In this document: piece after piece, positions 1 to 8,385 of the stretch
Layout: every line of letters begins with the position of its first letter
How positions within the stretch are numbered: the first letter of the stretch is position 1
Assembly (NCBI RefSeq): GCF_024756275.1
Contig: NZ_JANUGQ010000010.1
Span: 62,001-126,000 of the forward strand
DNA from: Streptomyces pyxinae
Lineage (GTDB): Bacteria; Actinomycetota; Actinomycetes; Streptomycetales; Streptomycetaceae
DNA length: 64,000 nt
Direction of reading: 5' to 3'
Notes under the pieces: model-generated
Seen by the model: only the letters and a program-made list of their open reading frames with translations
What the model was told of the DNA's origin: nothing
Database searches by the model: none
Translations under genes and position numbers: made by a program

Positions 1-1
1 G

Positions 2-2011
2 ACGGCCGGGCTGCCGCCGACCCTGCAGGCCCTGCTCGGGGCGCGGATCGGGGCGCTGGGCCGGGCCGAGCGCGCGGTGCTGGACCTGGCGTCGGTGATC
101 GGCCGGGAGTTCACGGCGGCGGAGCTGGTCCGGCTGGCCACCGCCGGCCGGACGGACGGAGCCCCGGGAGCCGGAGAGCCGGGCGGGGGGCCGGCCGGAC
201 GGCCCGGCGAGCGGTCCGGCGCGGGAAGCGGCCCGGAGGCGGGCGCGCGCATCGGTATGGATGTCGGCACGGCGCTGGCCGGGCTGGTGCGCGGCCGGCT
301 CATCGAACCGCTGCCCGGAGCCGCCGGTGGGGAGCCCGCCGGGGCGTACCGGTTCAGCAGCGGGCTCGTACAGGAGGTGGCGTACGCCTCCCTCGCCAAG
401 CGGGCCAGGGCGGACCGCCACGCGTGGGCGGCCGGGCTGCCCCGGGTGGTGGCGGCCGGCGACGGCGCGGTCGGCACCCACCTGGAGCGGGCCTACCGCT
501 GCCGGGCCGAACTCGGGCTGCTGGACGCCCGGACGGAGGGTCTGCGGGAGCGGGCGGCACGCGCGCTGGGCCGGGCCGGGGCGCAGGCGCTCGCCCGGGC
601 CGACCTGCACTGGGCGGACGATCTGCTGCGCCGGTCGGTCGGGCTGGCCGAGGCCGCCGTACCGGGGCCGCCGGGCACCGCGCCGGACGGGCCGCCCCCG
701 CCCGGGGCGGCCGCGCTGCGCAGGCTGGGCGAGGTGCGGCTGGCCCTCGGGCACCCGGCGGAGGGGACGGGTCTGCTGCGCCGGGTCGTGGAGTCGGGCG
801 CGGACCCGGTGGAGGCCGCCCATGCCCGGCTGGCGCTCGCGGTGCTGGACCCGGCCGCCGGCGGCGTGCCCGGCACGGCGCGCGCGGTGCTCCCGCTCTT
901 CGAGGCGGCCGGCGACCCGGTCGGCCAGGCACGGGCCCGGCTGCGGCTGGCCCAGCACCGGCAGCGGGCCGGGCGCCACGAGGAGGCCGACCGGGATCTG
1001 GTCCGGGCCCTGGCGCACGCGGTGGAGGCCGGGGCGGAACCGGAACGGGCGGCGGCGCTCGGGGCGATCGGGATCTCGCTGTGGCGGGGCCCGGAACCGG
1101 TGCCGTCGGCCGTGGTGCGCTGCCGGGCCCTGCTGGACGAGCACGGGGCGGGCCGGACGGCCGTACGGGTCACCCTGAACTGCCCGCTCGCCGTGCTGTA
1201 CGCGCTGCTGGACCGGGGGCGGGAGGCGCTGGCCGCCATGGCCGAGGCCGAACGGCTGGCCGCCGCCCTGGACTACGCGGAGGCGAGGGTCTTCCTGCCG
1301 GTCTTCCGGGCCGGGGTCGAGGCGCTGTGCGGCCGGACCCGGCGGGCGGTCGGGCTGCTCGGCCGGGCGGACCGGGCGGCACGGCGGGTGGGCGCGGACG
1401 CCATGCGGCCGGCCATCGCCCTGGAGGCGGCCCGGCTGCTGCTGGACGAGGGCCGCCCGGCGCGGGCCGGGGCCTGGCTGGCCGGCGCCGGTACGGGCCC
1501 GGAGCTGCCGCGCGCCGACACGGTGGACCTGGCCGGGCTGCGGGCCCGGCTGGCCGCGCTGGCGGGCGACCGGGACCGGGCGGTGCGGGAGGCGGAGACG
1601 GCCGTCGCCACCGCGGCGCTCACCGACTCGCCGCTGCTGCGGGCCACGGCGCTGCTGGACCGGGCGCGGACCCTGGCGCTGCTGGGGCGGGGCGCCGAGG
1701 CGGCCGGATCGGCGCGGGCGGCGGCGGAGCGGTTCGCCGACAAGGGCCATCTGCCGGGCGCCCGTACGGCCGCCCGGCTGGCGGCGCGGCTGCCGAGGAC
1801 GGCGGGAGCGGCGGAGACGGCGCGGACGGCGGAGACGGCGGAGACGACAAGAACGGCGAGGCGGGCGGACAGGGCAGGCACCGCCTGCTCGGCGGACACG
1901 ACGGACACGGCGGACACGACGGACACGGTGGTACGCACACCGCGTACCACCGCGGCGAATCCGGCGGCAGTGGGCCGGGGCGGGGAGGCGGCGGCGTGGA
2001 AGCGGCCATGA
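2..2011 (+). CDS. C-terminal part of large ATPase/TPR-type transcriptional or signalling regulator (5' truncated)
   Basis: The reading frame is open from base 2, so the gene begins before the window and 669 residues are visible. The first residues (LPPTLQALLGARIGAL, then LDLASVIGREF) match the region just after the ATPase core in AfsR/LuxR-type and adenylate-cyclase-associated AAA proteins, where a winged-helix arm follows NB-ARC or AAA_16. The rest is Ala/Leu/Arg-rich helical repeat sequence typical of degenerate TPRs. The last 60 residues are low-complexity Thr/Ala/Asp from short tandem DNA repeats around 1800-1932. Nucleotide-binding motifs and any DNA-binding domain lie outside the window, so the exact class is unknown. 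The stop overlaps the start of the subtilase gene (ATGA), indicating translational coupling and probably a shared operon. Confidence 0.75.
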   Translation, partial: TAGLPPTLQALLGARIGALGRAERAVLDLASVIGREFTAAELVRLATAGRTDGAPGAGEPGGGPAGRPGERSGAGSGPEAGARIGMDVGTALAGLVRGRLIEPLPGAAGGEPAGAYRFSSGLVQEVAYASLAKRARADRHAWAAGLPRVVAAGDGAVGTHLERAYRCRAELGLLDARTEGLRERAARALGRAGAQALARADLHWADDLLRRSVGLAEAAVPGPPGTAPDGPPPPGAAALRRLGEVRLALGHPAEGTGLLRRVVESGADPVEAAHARLALAVLDPAAGGVPGTARAVLPLFEAAGDPVGQARARLRLAQHRQRAGRHEEADRDLVRALAHAVEAGAEPERAAALGAIGISLWRGPEPVPSAVVRCRALLDEHGAGRTAVRVTLNCPLAVLYALLDRGREALAAMAEAERLAAALDYAEARVFLPVFRAGVEALCGRTRRAVGLLGRADRAARRVGADAMRPAIALEAARLLLDEGRPARAGAWLAGAGTGPELPRADTVDLAGLRARLAALAGDRDRAVREAETAVATAALTDSPLLRATALLDRARTLALLGRGAEAAGSARAAAERFADKGHLPGARTAARLAARLPRTAGAAETARTAETAETTRTARRADRAGTACSADTTDTADTTDTVVRTPRTTAANPAAVGRGGEAAAWKRP

Positions 2012-2967
2012 GTACGCCGGGCCGGGGCCTGACCTGGAGCCTGCGGGGCCGGGGGCCGGCGGACGTACCGGTGGTGGCCGATCCCGGCCCCTGGCCGCCG
2101 GACTCCGGGGGGCCGGCGGCGACCGGCCGGGGGGTGCGGGTGTGTGTGGTCGACTCGGGAGTGGAGCGGGACCATCCGGCGGTCGGCCGGGTGGACGGTT
2201 CCTGGGTGGTGGTCAAGGATCCGGACACCGGGGAGACCTCGGTGCGGCCGACCGAGACCGGCGACAGCTGCGGCCACGGCACGGCGTGCGCCGGAATCGT
2301 CCGGCGGACCGCGCCGGAGTGCGAGCTGCACAGCGTACGGGTGCTGGGCGAGCGGTTCTCCGGGACCGGGGACGTCCTGCTCGCCGGGCTGCGCTGGGCG
2401 GTCGAGCAGGGATTCGACCTGGTGAACCTGAGTCTCTCCACCACCCGGGACCGGTTCGCCCGGGAGCTCCACGAGCTGGCGGACCAGGCGTACTTCGCCC
2501 GTACGGTGATCGTCGCCTCGGCGCACAACACCCCGGTCGAGAGCTTCCCGTGGCGGTTCGCCTCGGTGATCTCGGTGGGCAGCCACCAGGAGGACGACCC
2601 GGGGCTGCACCTCTACAACCCGAGCCCGCCGGTGGAGTTCTTCGCGCCGGGCCAGAACGTGCCGGTGCCCTGGCTGGGCGGCGCCACCATCCGCACCACC
2701 GGCAACAGCTTCGCCACCCCGTACATCACCGGTCTCTGCGCCCGGCTGCTCTCCGCCCATCCGAGCATGACGGCCTTTCAGCTCAAGAACGCGCTCTATC
2801 TCTCCGCGGCCAATGTGCGGTTCCGGTCGCTCCCTTCCCTTCCGGCAGGAGAGGCATCCGATGAGTCCTCTGAGTCCGACGAGCCCGGCGAGCTCCACCG
2901 GTCCCGTGAGTCCCCTGAGCCGCCTGAGCCCCGTCTCGCCGCCGGCGCCGACGGCACCGGGAACTGA
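2008..2967 (+). CDS. Cytoplasmic S8 (subtilisin-like) serine peptidase
   Basis: The 319-residue protein has a complete subtilase catalytic set: Asp49 in VVDSG, His90 in GHGTACAG, oxyanion Asn174 in ASAHN and nucleophile Ser234 in GNSFATPYITG. There is no signal peptide, propeptide or membrane anchor, unlike mycosins or secreted subtilisins, so it should act in the cytoplasm. The catalytic domain ends near residue 265. It is followed by an acidic Ser/Glu/Pro tail encoded by DNA that also encodes the start of the next gene. ATG at 2008 overlaps the preceding stop by 4 nt. The neighbours (a TPR/ATPase regulator and a GAF protein) suggest a signal-controlled protease module; the target is unknown. 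The family call is secure, the role is inference. Confidence 0.88.
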   Translation: MSTPGRGLTWSLRGRGPADVPVVADPGPWPPDSGGPAATGRGVRVCVVDSGVERDHPAVGRVDGSWVVVKDPDTGETSVRPTETGDSCGHGTACAGIVRRTAPECELHSVRVLGERFSGTGDVLLAGLRWAVEQGFDLVNLSLSTTRDRFARELHELADQAYFARTVIVASAHNTPVESFPWRFASVISVGSHQEDDPGLHLYNPSPPVEFFAPGQNVPVPWLGGATIRTTGNSFATPYITGLCARLLSAHPSMTAFQLKNALYLSAANVRFRSLPSLPAGEASDESSESDEPGELHRSRESPEPPEPRLAAGADGTGN

Positions 2968-3637
2968 CCCGGCCGCCGGACCCGCCGCCGGGCCGCCCCT
3001 GGTGGACGCGGCCTGCCGGGAACTGCTCCAGGCGGTGGTGGACGTGGCCCGGGCCATCTTCGGGGCGGCGGCGAGTTCGGTGTTCCTGCTCGACGAGGAG
3101 GCCGGGGAGCTGGTGTTCCAGGCGGTCTCCGGCGAGGGCGAGGAGTTCCTGGTGGGCCGGCGGTTCCCGGCCGGGCGCGGGATCGCGGGCTGGGTGGCGG
3201 TCTCCGGGGAGCCGATGATCGTGGACGACCTGACCACCAGTACCGCCTTCGACCGGGCGCTGGCCGAGTCCACCGCGTACGTCCCCGACGCGCTGATGGC
3301 GGCGCCGCTGCTCAGCGGCGGACGGGTGCTGGGCGTACTGGAGGTACTGGACCCGTCCCCGCAGGCCCGGTCGAGCGTCCGGGAGCTGGATCTGCTCGCC
3401 ATGTTCGCCCGGCAGGCCGCCGCCGCCCTGCGGGTCGCGGTGCCGGACGCCGGGGCGGGATGGCCGGGGCCGGACGGGACCGGCGGGGTGCCCGGCCCGC
3501 TGTCCGGCACGGCGAAGGGCCCGGTGGCCGGACCGGCGGCCGGACCGGCGGCTGCCGCTTCCGCTCTGGACTCCGGACGGCGGGCCGACGCGCTCCGGCT
3601 GCTGGCCACCCTGGAGGAGGTGCTGCGCGGGGAGTGA
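2861..3637 (+). CDS. GAF-domain protein
   Basis: ATG 2861 is chosen because GGAGAGG lies 6 nt upstream, inside the end of the subtilase gene; the two genes overlap by 107 nt in different frames. The 258-residue protein starts with a Ser/Pro/Thr-rich linker of about 45 residues. A GAF domain follows (about 50-195), with the typical core SSVFLLDEEAGEL, GRGIAGWVA, PMIVDDLT and the final helix LAMFARQAAAALRVA. The tail is Ala/Gly/Pro-rich. No kinase, cyclase or phosphatase domain is attached, so it is a stand-alone sensor or partner. The ligand cannot be read from the sequence. The context suggests it belongs with the subtilase and TPR regulator. Confidence 0.85.
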   Translation: MSPLSPTSPASSTGPVSPLSRLSPVSPPAPTAPGTDPAAGPAAGPPLVDAACRELLQAVVDVARAIFGAAASSVFLLDEEAGELVFQAVSGEGEEFLVGRRFPAGRGIAGWVAVSGEPMIVDDLTTSTAFDRALAESTAYVPDALMAAPLLSGGRVLGVLEVLDPSPQARSSVRELDLLAMFARQAAAALRVAVPDAGAGWPGPDGTGGVPGPLSGTAKGPVAGPAAGPAAAASALDSGRRADALRLLATLEEVLRGE

Positions 3638-3652
3638 GCCCCGGCTGCCGCG

Positions 3653-3683
3653 CGGCCGGCACCCGGGGCCGAGGCGCCGGCCG
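3653..3683. terminator. Hairpin between convergent GAF and oleate hydratase genes
   Basis: CGGCCGGC (3653-3660) pairs with GCCGGCCG (3676-3683) in the 62-nt gap between two convergent genes. There is no T-tract, as is usual for Streptomyces terminators. The stem is short and the area is generally GC-rich, so support is moderate. Confidence 0.4.
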
Positions 3684-3699
3684 GCCGGCGGCGGCCCGG

Positions 3700-5322
3700 T
3701 CAGTCCCGGGCGCCCCCGGTGATCAGGGTGCGGGTGGCGCGGGCGGCGACCCGGGGGTCCTTCATGCCCTGGTAGACCGGCGGGATCGGCCGGTCCACCC
3801 CGAACAGGGTGTACACCCCCAGCATGGCGGCGTGCACCGAGTACTCGACCGTGAAGACGACGTCCTCGGGGATCTCCACGAACTGCCCCGCGAAGGCGAA
3901 GTTGCGCGACCCCTCGGGCACCACCAGCGGCCGGTCCCCCGGCGCCCGGCAGGCGAAGAGGGCGGAGGCGTACGGCATCATGACCGTGGTCACGTCGGTG
4001 GTCTCCAGCACCCGGTCGAGGATGTCCTCGAAGCCGAGCTGGTGGACGAGTTCGGTGAGGATCTCCTTGCCGGTGGCCCGGGTCATGGGCTTGCGGACGT
4101 GATCGCCGTCGCGGTCGATCTCGAAGCCGTACCCCCAGAGGGTGAACGTGTTCTCGGGCATGTCCGGGAAGTGCGGCTGGTACGGCACCACGATCGACAG
4201 GTGCCATCCCGAGTCGATCCAGGTCATCAGGGCACCGGTGCCGGGTTCGTTGCCGGTCGTGGCGGCGATCCGGCGGATCAGGGTGTCGTCGTGCAGGGTG
4301 AGGGTGAACGACTCCCACTTGTGCTCGTCGACGTTCCCGTAGAAGGACATCGGCCGGCCGAAGTCGTCCGCCTTGCGGGCGATGTTCTCCCACAGCGACC
4401 AGCCCTGGTCCCGGCGGTCCCGGATGAGCTCGGGCACCGTGTCGTCGCCGCCGTAGGTGGAGTCGGCGGTGATCGAGCCCAGGGTCAGGAAGGCGTAGTC
4501 GTCCGGGCCGAGGTCGATCCGGTGGGTGCCCTCGCGGTCCTCGACGTGCAGGCGGGTGGCGCGCCGGCCGGTGGCCGGGGTGCCGGTGAAGTCGGCGTCC
4601 AGGACCCGGGTGCCGAACCGTACGTCGACGCCCTGGGCGACCAGCCACCGCTGGAGCGGTACCACCATGGAGTCGTACTGGTTGTAGACGGTGCGGCGCA
4701 CGCCCGCCAGGGTGTGGATGCGGGGGAACTCCTGGATGAACCGCAGGAAATAGCGCCGCAGTTCGGCCGCCGAGTGCCACTTCTGGAAGGCGAAGGTGGT
4801 CCGCCACATCTGCCAGAAGTTGGTGGTGAAGAAGTGCCCGGTGAAGAGCTCGTCGATCCGCTTGCTGCCGAGCAGTGCCTCGGGCGTGGCCATCAGCCGG
4901 GACAGGTCCGCCCGGTCGCGTGCCGAGAAGCCGTAGTCGGAGGCGTCCAGCACGGTGTGCCGGCCGTCGATCAGCCGGGCGCGGGCGTGGGTGCGCACCT
5001 TCTCGTTGAAGTCGAGAATCTCCTGCCGGACGCTGACCCCGGGGTCGTCGCGGGACGGGATGGTGGAGAAGAGGTCCCAGACGCACTGGTACGCCTCCTC
5101 CTCCAGCATCCGTCCGCCGCGGGTGACGTAACCGGCGCGGTGCACGGGGGAACCGGCGCCGTCGAGAGAGCCGCCCTCGATGTCCAGCTCCTCCAGGATG
5201 TGGATGTGCTCCCCGGGCAGACCGGCGTCCCGGATGGCGAAGGCCGCGGCGGCCATTCCGGCGATGCCACCGCCGACGACCCAGAGATGGGCCCGCTCGG
5301 TGGTGTGCTGCTTCTGGCTCAT
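3700..5322 (-). CDS. ohyA: Oleate hydratase (myosin-cross-reactive-antigen family)
   Basis: The 540-residue protein is an FAD-dependent fatty acid double-bond hydratase of the MCRA family; members add water to the cis-9 double bond of oleate to give 10-hydroxystearate. The N-terminal FAD Rossmann motif is VVGGGIAGM (15-23). Family hallmarks follow: LDIEGGSLDGAG, GYVTRGGRMLEEEAYQCVWD, YNQYDSMVVPLQRWL and a C-terminal FAFAGQFVEIPEDVVFT. Length is close to family members (about 530-590). ATG at 5322 has a GAGGGG Shine-Dalgarno. It is divergent from a TetR-family regulator, with a short inverted repeat just upstream of its start, so local repression relieved by a fatty-acyl ligand is plausible. 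A role in detoxifying unsaturated fatty acids is inference. Confidence 0.93.
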   Translation of the reverse strand: MSQKQHTTERAHLWVVGGGIAGMAAAAFAIRDAGLPGEHIHILEELDIEGGSLDGAGSPVHRAGYVTRGGRMLEEEAYQCVWDLFSTIPSRDDPGVSVRQEILDFNEKVRTHARARLIDGRHTVLDASDYGFSARDRADLSRLMATPEALLGSKRIDELFTGHFFTTNFWQMWRTTFAFQKWHSAAELRRYFLRFIQEFPRIHTLAGVRRTVYNQYDSMVVPLQRWLVAQGVDVRFGTRVLDADFTGTPATGRRATRLHVEDREGTHRIDLGPDDYAFLTLGSITADSTYGGDDTVPELIRDRRDQGWSLWENIARKADDFGRPMSFYGNVDEHKWESFTLTLHDDTLIRRIAATTGNEPGTGALMTWIDSGWHLSIVVPYQPHFPDMPENTFTLWGYGFEIDRDGDHVRKPMTRATGKEILTELVHQLGFEDILDRVLETTDVTTVMMPYASALFACRAPGDRPLVVPEGSRNFAFAGQFVEIPEDVVFTVEYSVHAAMLGVYTLFGVDRPIPPVYQGMKDPRVAARATRTLITGGARD

Positions 5323-5345
5323 GGTGACCCCTCAATTTCGGACTG

Positions 5346-5361
5346 CGCTCCGTTTTGAGCG
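5346..5361. promoter_or_regulatory. Candidate TetR operator upstream of ohyA
   Basis: CGCTC-N6-GAGCG (5346-5350 and 5357-5361) is a perfect inverted repeat 23 nt upstream of the ohyA start, in the 160-nt region shared with the divergent TetR gene. Short arms make it a weak but well-placed candidate. Confidence 0.35.
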
Positions 5362-5482
5362 TAGACCTGGTTGGCCGGATCACGCGTTAATCTGGGCATC
5401 CCCGGGACCTTCGGCCACCATGGCGGCGACCACCGTCCCGGCCGGGCCCCGTCCCCCCTTCGCGCCGTACGAGAGGTTCCCC

Positions 5483-6178
5483 ATGCCGTCCGCAGCCGGT
5501 GCGCCGCAGGCCGGGGAGCCCGGCGGGAAGCCGGCACCACCCTCGGCTCCGCGCTCTCCAGGCCGTCGGGAGCGAAACAAACAGGACAAGTGGAAGCGGA
5601 TCCTCGACGCCGCCACCGTCCTCTTCACCGAGCGGGGGTACTCCGCCGTCACCACCCAGGAGATCGCGGACGCGGCGGGCGTGGGCACCGGCACCCTGTT
5701 CCGCTACACCGGCTCCAAGGCGGGCCTGCTGATGCTCGTGATGAACGAACGCATCCGGCGGGGAGCCGAGCGGGGACTGGAGCTCGCCCGGGCGGGCGCG
5801 CCTCCCGAGGAGTCCGTGCTCGCCCTGGCCGCGCCGCTCGCCGGGGCGAGCCTCGGCCATCTCGAGAACACCGTGGTCCACCACCGGGAGACGCTGTTCG
5901 GCAGTGGGCCCGAGCAGCAGGCCGCGGCGGAGCGGGTGGCCCGGCTGGAAGAGGCGATCGAGGAGATCATCCGGCTGTACGCCGCCGGGAACCCGGTCCG
6001 TCCGGACACCGATCCCGCCCTGGCGGCCCATGCCCTCTACTCGACGATGTACCTGGACATCGTCCGGGTCGGATTGGGCCGCGCGCCGGCGGAGGAGCTG
6101 CCGGAGCGGCTGCGGCGCTCGGTCCGGTACCTCCTCGGCGCCCTGCTGCTGCCTCCACCGGGCGGGCCCGCGCGCTGA
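5483..6178 (+). CDS. TetR/AcrR-family transcriptional regulator
   Basis: This 231-residue protein has a Pro/Ala/Gly-rich N-terminal extension and then a TetR DNA-binding domain (about 35-85): KRILDAATVLFTERGY, VTTQEIADAAGVGTGTLFRY. The helical C-terminal half is a ligand domain that I cannot assign to a subfamily. ATG 5483 is preferred for its GAGAGG Shine-Dalgarno; an in-frame ATG at 5420 would add 21 residues without a good site. The gene is divergent from ohyA, so it most likely controls the hydratase and itself. The inducer may be a long-chain fatty acid or acyl-CoA, which is inference from context only. Confidence 0.88.
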   Translation: MPSAAGAPQAGEPGGKPAPPSAPRSPGRRERNKQDKWKRILDAATVLFTERGYSAVTTQEIADAAGVGTGTLFRYTGSKAGLLMLVMNERIRRGAERGLELARAGAPPEESVLALAAPLAGASLGHLENTVVHHRETLFGSGPEQQAAAERVARLEEAIEEIIRLYAAGNPVRPDTDPALAAHALYSTMYLDIVRVGLGRAPAEELPERLRRSVRYLLGALLLPPPGGPAR

Positions 6179-6805
6179 GCCTCCGGCGGGCCCGGACGGG
6201 GCCGCGTCACGGCGAAGCGGCGGGAGAGCGGGCGGACCGGCGACGGGATCAGGAGCCGGAACCGGCTGTCGCGCGCGGTGGGCGGACGCACCATACGGGC
6301 GCGGGACGCGGCAGGCGGTGCGGGCCGTCCGAGGGATCCCTCCCCCGCCGGCCGTCCCGGAGGAGGTGCCGCGCGGGCAGTGGGACCCGGCGCCCGCCCG
6401 GCCGGCACCCGGGGACGACGCGCCGGCCGGGCTGTCCTCCGGCCCGGCCCGTCGTCCCCGGGGCCGGCTGCTCCCCAGCGGAGACCCGGCACCGGGGTGC
6501 CGTCCGGAACGGGTCCCCCGGGCGGGGTACGCGGCCGGGGCCGGGCGGCCCGGACGGCGGGGGAGCCCCTCCGTACCGCCCTGTCCCGGTCCGCGTACGG
6601 GAACAGTGGATCACGTGGCGCACGGTCCGGTGAGGGCCGAAAGTCCCTGCTGACCAGGGCCGAGAGGTCCTCGGGGCCCGGTGCCATACTGACGGGTCGT
6701 CAAGCGCCCCGGCGCTCCGGACGCCCCCGGCGCACCCGCCGGCCGGCGGACCGGCGCGCCCCGGGACGCCGAAGCCCCCGAGACCCGAAGGCAGGGACAC
6801 CCCCC
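6179..6805. other. 627-nt spacer with no supported gene
   Basis: GC-rich sequence with short repeated GGGCCGG-like words. Open frames occur here on both strands but have no recognisable domain and no Shine-Dalgarno. The last 100 nt must hold the promoter of the globin gene, but I could not pick out -35/-10 boxes. Confidence 0.5.
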
Positions 6806-8194
6806 ATGGACAGCGGATCCGGCCGTACCGGTGACGACTACCACGCGCTGCTCGCCCGGCAGGACGCCATGCGGCTGCGGCGGCAATTACTCGCACCCGG
6901 ACCCGGCACGGGCGCCGGCGGCGCGGGGCCGGCCCGCCGGGGAGGCGGGCCGCCAGTGTCCCCGGAGGCGTACGACGGCGGCGCCGACCAGCGGGTCATC
7001 GTGGCCGGGCTGCCGCTGGTCACGCCCTTCGGGAGGCTGATCACCCACCTCTACGACGCGATGTTCGAGCGGCATCCCGGGCTGCGGAAGCTCTTTCCGG
7101 AGTCGATGGACTTCCAGCGGGCCCATCTGGAGCAGGCGTTCTGGTACCTGATCGAGCGGCTGCACCGGCCCGCCGAAGTCGCCGCGTTCTGTGCCCGGCT
7201 GGGCCGTGACCACCGCAAACTCGGCGTCCGCGCCGCGCACTTCCGGATCTTCGAGGACGCGCTCGCCGAGGCGCTGCGCCGGAGCGCGGGCGCGGACTGG
7301 AGCCCGGAGCTGGCGGACGCCTGGCTGCGGATGATCCGGTTCGCCACGGAGGCGATGGTGGCCGGCGCGGAGGAGGCAATGGGCGAACCGCCGTACTGGA
7401 ACGCGGAGGTGACGGAGGTCCGGCGGGCGCGCGACGACCTGGTGGTGCTGCGGATGCGGACCGCCGAGCCGTATCCGTACCGGGCGGGGCAGTACGCCGA
7501 CCTCCAGTCGCCGCTGCTGCCGGGCGCCTGGCGGCCGTACGCGCTGGCCTCGGCGCCCCGCTCGGGGCCGGAGCTGGAGTTCCATGTCCGGCGCGCCGGG
7601 CGGGGCGGGGTGAGCGAGGCGCTGGTGGGCTCCACCGGGGTGGGTGACGCCCTGCGGGTCGGCCCGCCGCAGGGTGGTGACTGGGCGCTCGATCCGGCCG
7701 CCGGACCCGGTCTGCTGCTGGTGGCGTACGGCACCGGGTGGGCGACCGCCAAGGCGCTGCTCGGGGAACTGGCGGGCCACGCGGCCCGGTACCCGGTGGT
7801 GCGGCTGCTGCTCGCCGCCGGAACGCCCGGGGAGCTGTACGACACCCGGGCGCCGGCCGCGCTGGAGAACCGCTGCCCCTGGCTGCGGGTGACGCCGGTG
7901 ACGGGGCCCGGGCCGGTGTCCGGCGGCGGCAGGGGGCGCGCGGTGACGGGCGCGGTGGCGGAGGAACTGGTCCGGCAGGACGACTGGTCGGGGTGGCAGG
8001 CGGTGGTGGACGGGCCGCCGGACGAAGTGGCCGTGACCGTACGGCTGCTGACCGCGCTCGGTGTGGACGCGGACCGGATCGGCCATCATCTGCCCGCCGG
8101 TACGGCCGTACGGTGGGGCGGCGGGGAGTCGGCGGTCACCGGCCTGCCGCGGGGCGCCGACCGCCCGGAGCCGCTGCCGCGACTGCCCCGCTGA
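6806..8194 (+). CDS. Globin-ferredoxin reductase fusion (flavohaemoprotein-like)
   Basis: The protein has 462 residues. After an unusual 50-residue Gly/Pro-rich N-terminus comes a globin domain (about 60-190): LYDAMFERHPGLRKLFP, and the proximal histidine in GRDHRKLGVRAAHF. A ferredoxin-NADP reductase-like module follows (about 200-430), with a FAD site RPYALASAP and an NAD(P)-binding GTGWATAKALL. This is the architecture of flavohaemoglobins (NO dioxygenase), but spacing and N-terminal length differ from the classical Hmp of about 400 residues. It is closer to the Streptomyces globin/oxidoreductase proteins of uncertain substrate. ATG 6806 sits after a weak GCAGGGAC site. It stands alone, with a strong hairpin downstream. 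Nitric oxide detoxification is the best guess. Confidence 0.82.
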   Translation: MDSGSGRTGDDYHALLARQDAMRLRRQLLAPGPGTGAGGAGPARRGGGPPVSPEAYDGGADQRVIVAGLPLVTPFGRLITHLYDAMFERHPGLRKLFPESMDFQRAHLEQAFWYLIERLHRPAEVAAFCARLGRDHRKLGVRAAHFRIFEDALAEALRRSAGADWSPELADAWLRMIRFATEAMVAGAEEAMGEPPYWNAEVTEVRRARDDLVVLRMRTAEPYPYRAGQYADLQSPLLPGAWRPYALASAPRSGPELEFHVRRAGRGGVSEALVGSTGVGDALRVGPPQGGDWALDPAAGPGLLLVAYGTGWATAKALLGELAGHAARYPVVRLLLAAGTPGELYDTRAPAALENRCPWLRVTPVTGPGPVSGGGRGRAVTGAVAEELVRQDDWSGWQAVVDGPPDEVAVTVRLLTALGVDADRIGHHLPAGTAVRWGGGESAVTGLPRGADRPEPLPRLPR

Positions 8195-8234
8195 TCCGCT
8201 GGTCCGCCGGTCCGTGTCCCCGGGCTCCTCGCAC

Positions 8235-8262
8235 CTTCGGGCCTTCGGGCCTTCGGGCCTTC
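8235..8262 (+). repeat. 8-bp tandem repeat (CTTCGGGC, three copies plus partial)
   Basis: CTTCGGGC is repeated head to tail at 8235, 8243 and 8251 in the untranslated region after the globin gene. The rest of the 559-nt gap to ctaD also carries duplicated GCAGGGCCCGTGCG words around 8550-8583 and no recognisable gene. Confidence 0.75.
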
Positions 8263-8337
8263 CGACCGGGCGGCGGGCCGTACCGCCGGGCCGCTCCCCC
8301 GGCCCTCGGGCGGCCCCGTCCGGATGGCCTCGGGTGT

Positions 8338-8385
8338 CTCGCGCCGGGCCCGCCGGGGGCGTTTCCGGTACGGGCCCGGCGCGAG
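8338..8385. terminator. Long hairpin downstream of globin gene
   Basis: A perfect 15-bp inverted repeat, CTCGCGCCGGGCCCG at 8338-8352 and its complement at 8371-8385, encloses an 18-nt loop that contains a further CCGG/CCGG pair. The position, 144 nt after the globin stop, fits a factor-independent or processing hairpin. Confidence 0.65.

Noticed and set aside
1273..3609. Long minus-strand open frame opposite the TPR, subtilase and GAF genes
   Set aside because: It is Arg/Ser/Ala/Pro-rich mirror sequence of genuine genes with recognised motifs; in DNA this GC-rich, long open frames on the wrong strand are expected.
2783..5383. Very long minus-strand frame across GAF and oleate hydratase genes
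   Set aside because: Shifted-frame reading of ohyA; composition is His/Arg/Pro-rich with no domain, whereas the ohyA frame has clear family motifs.
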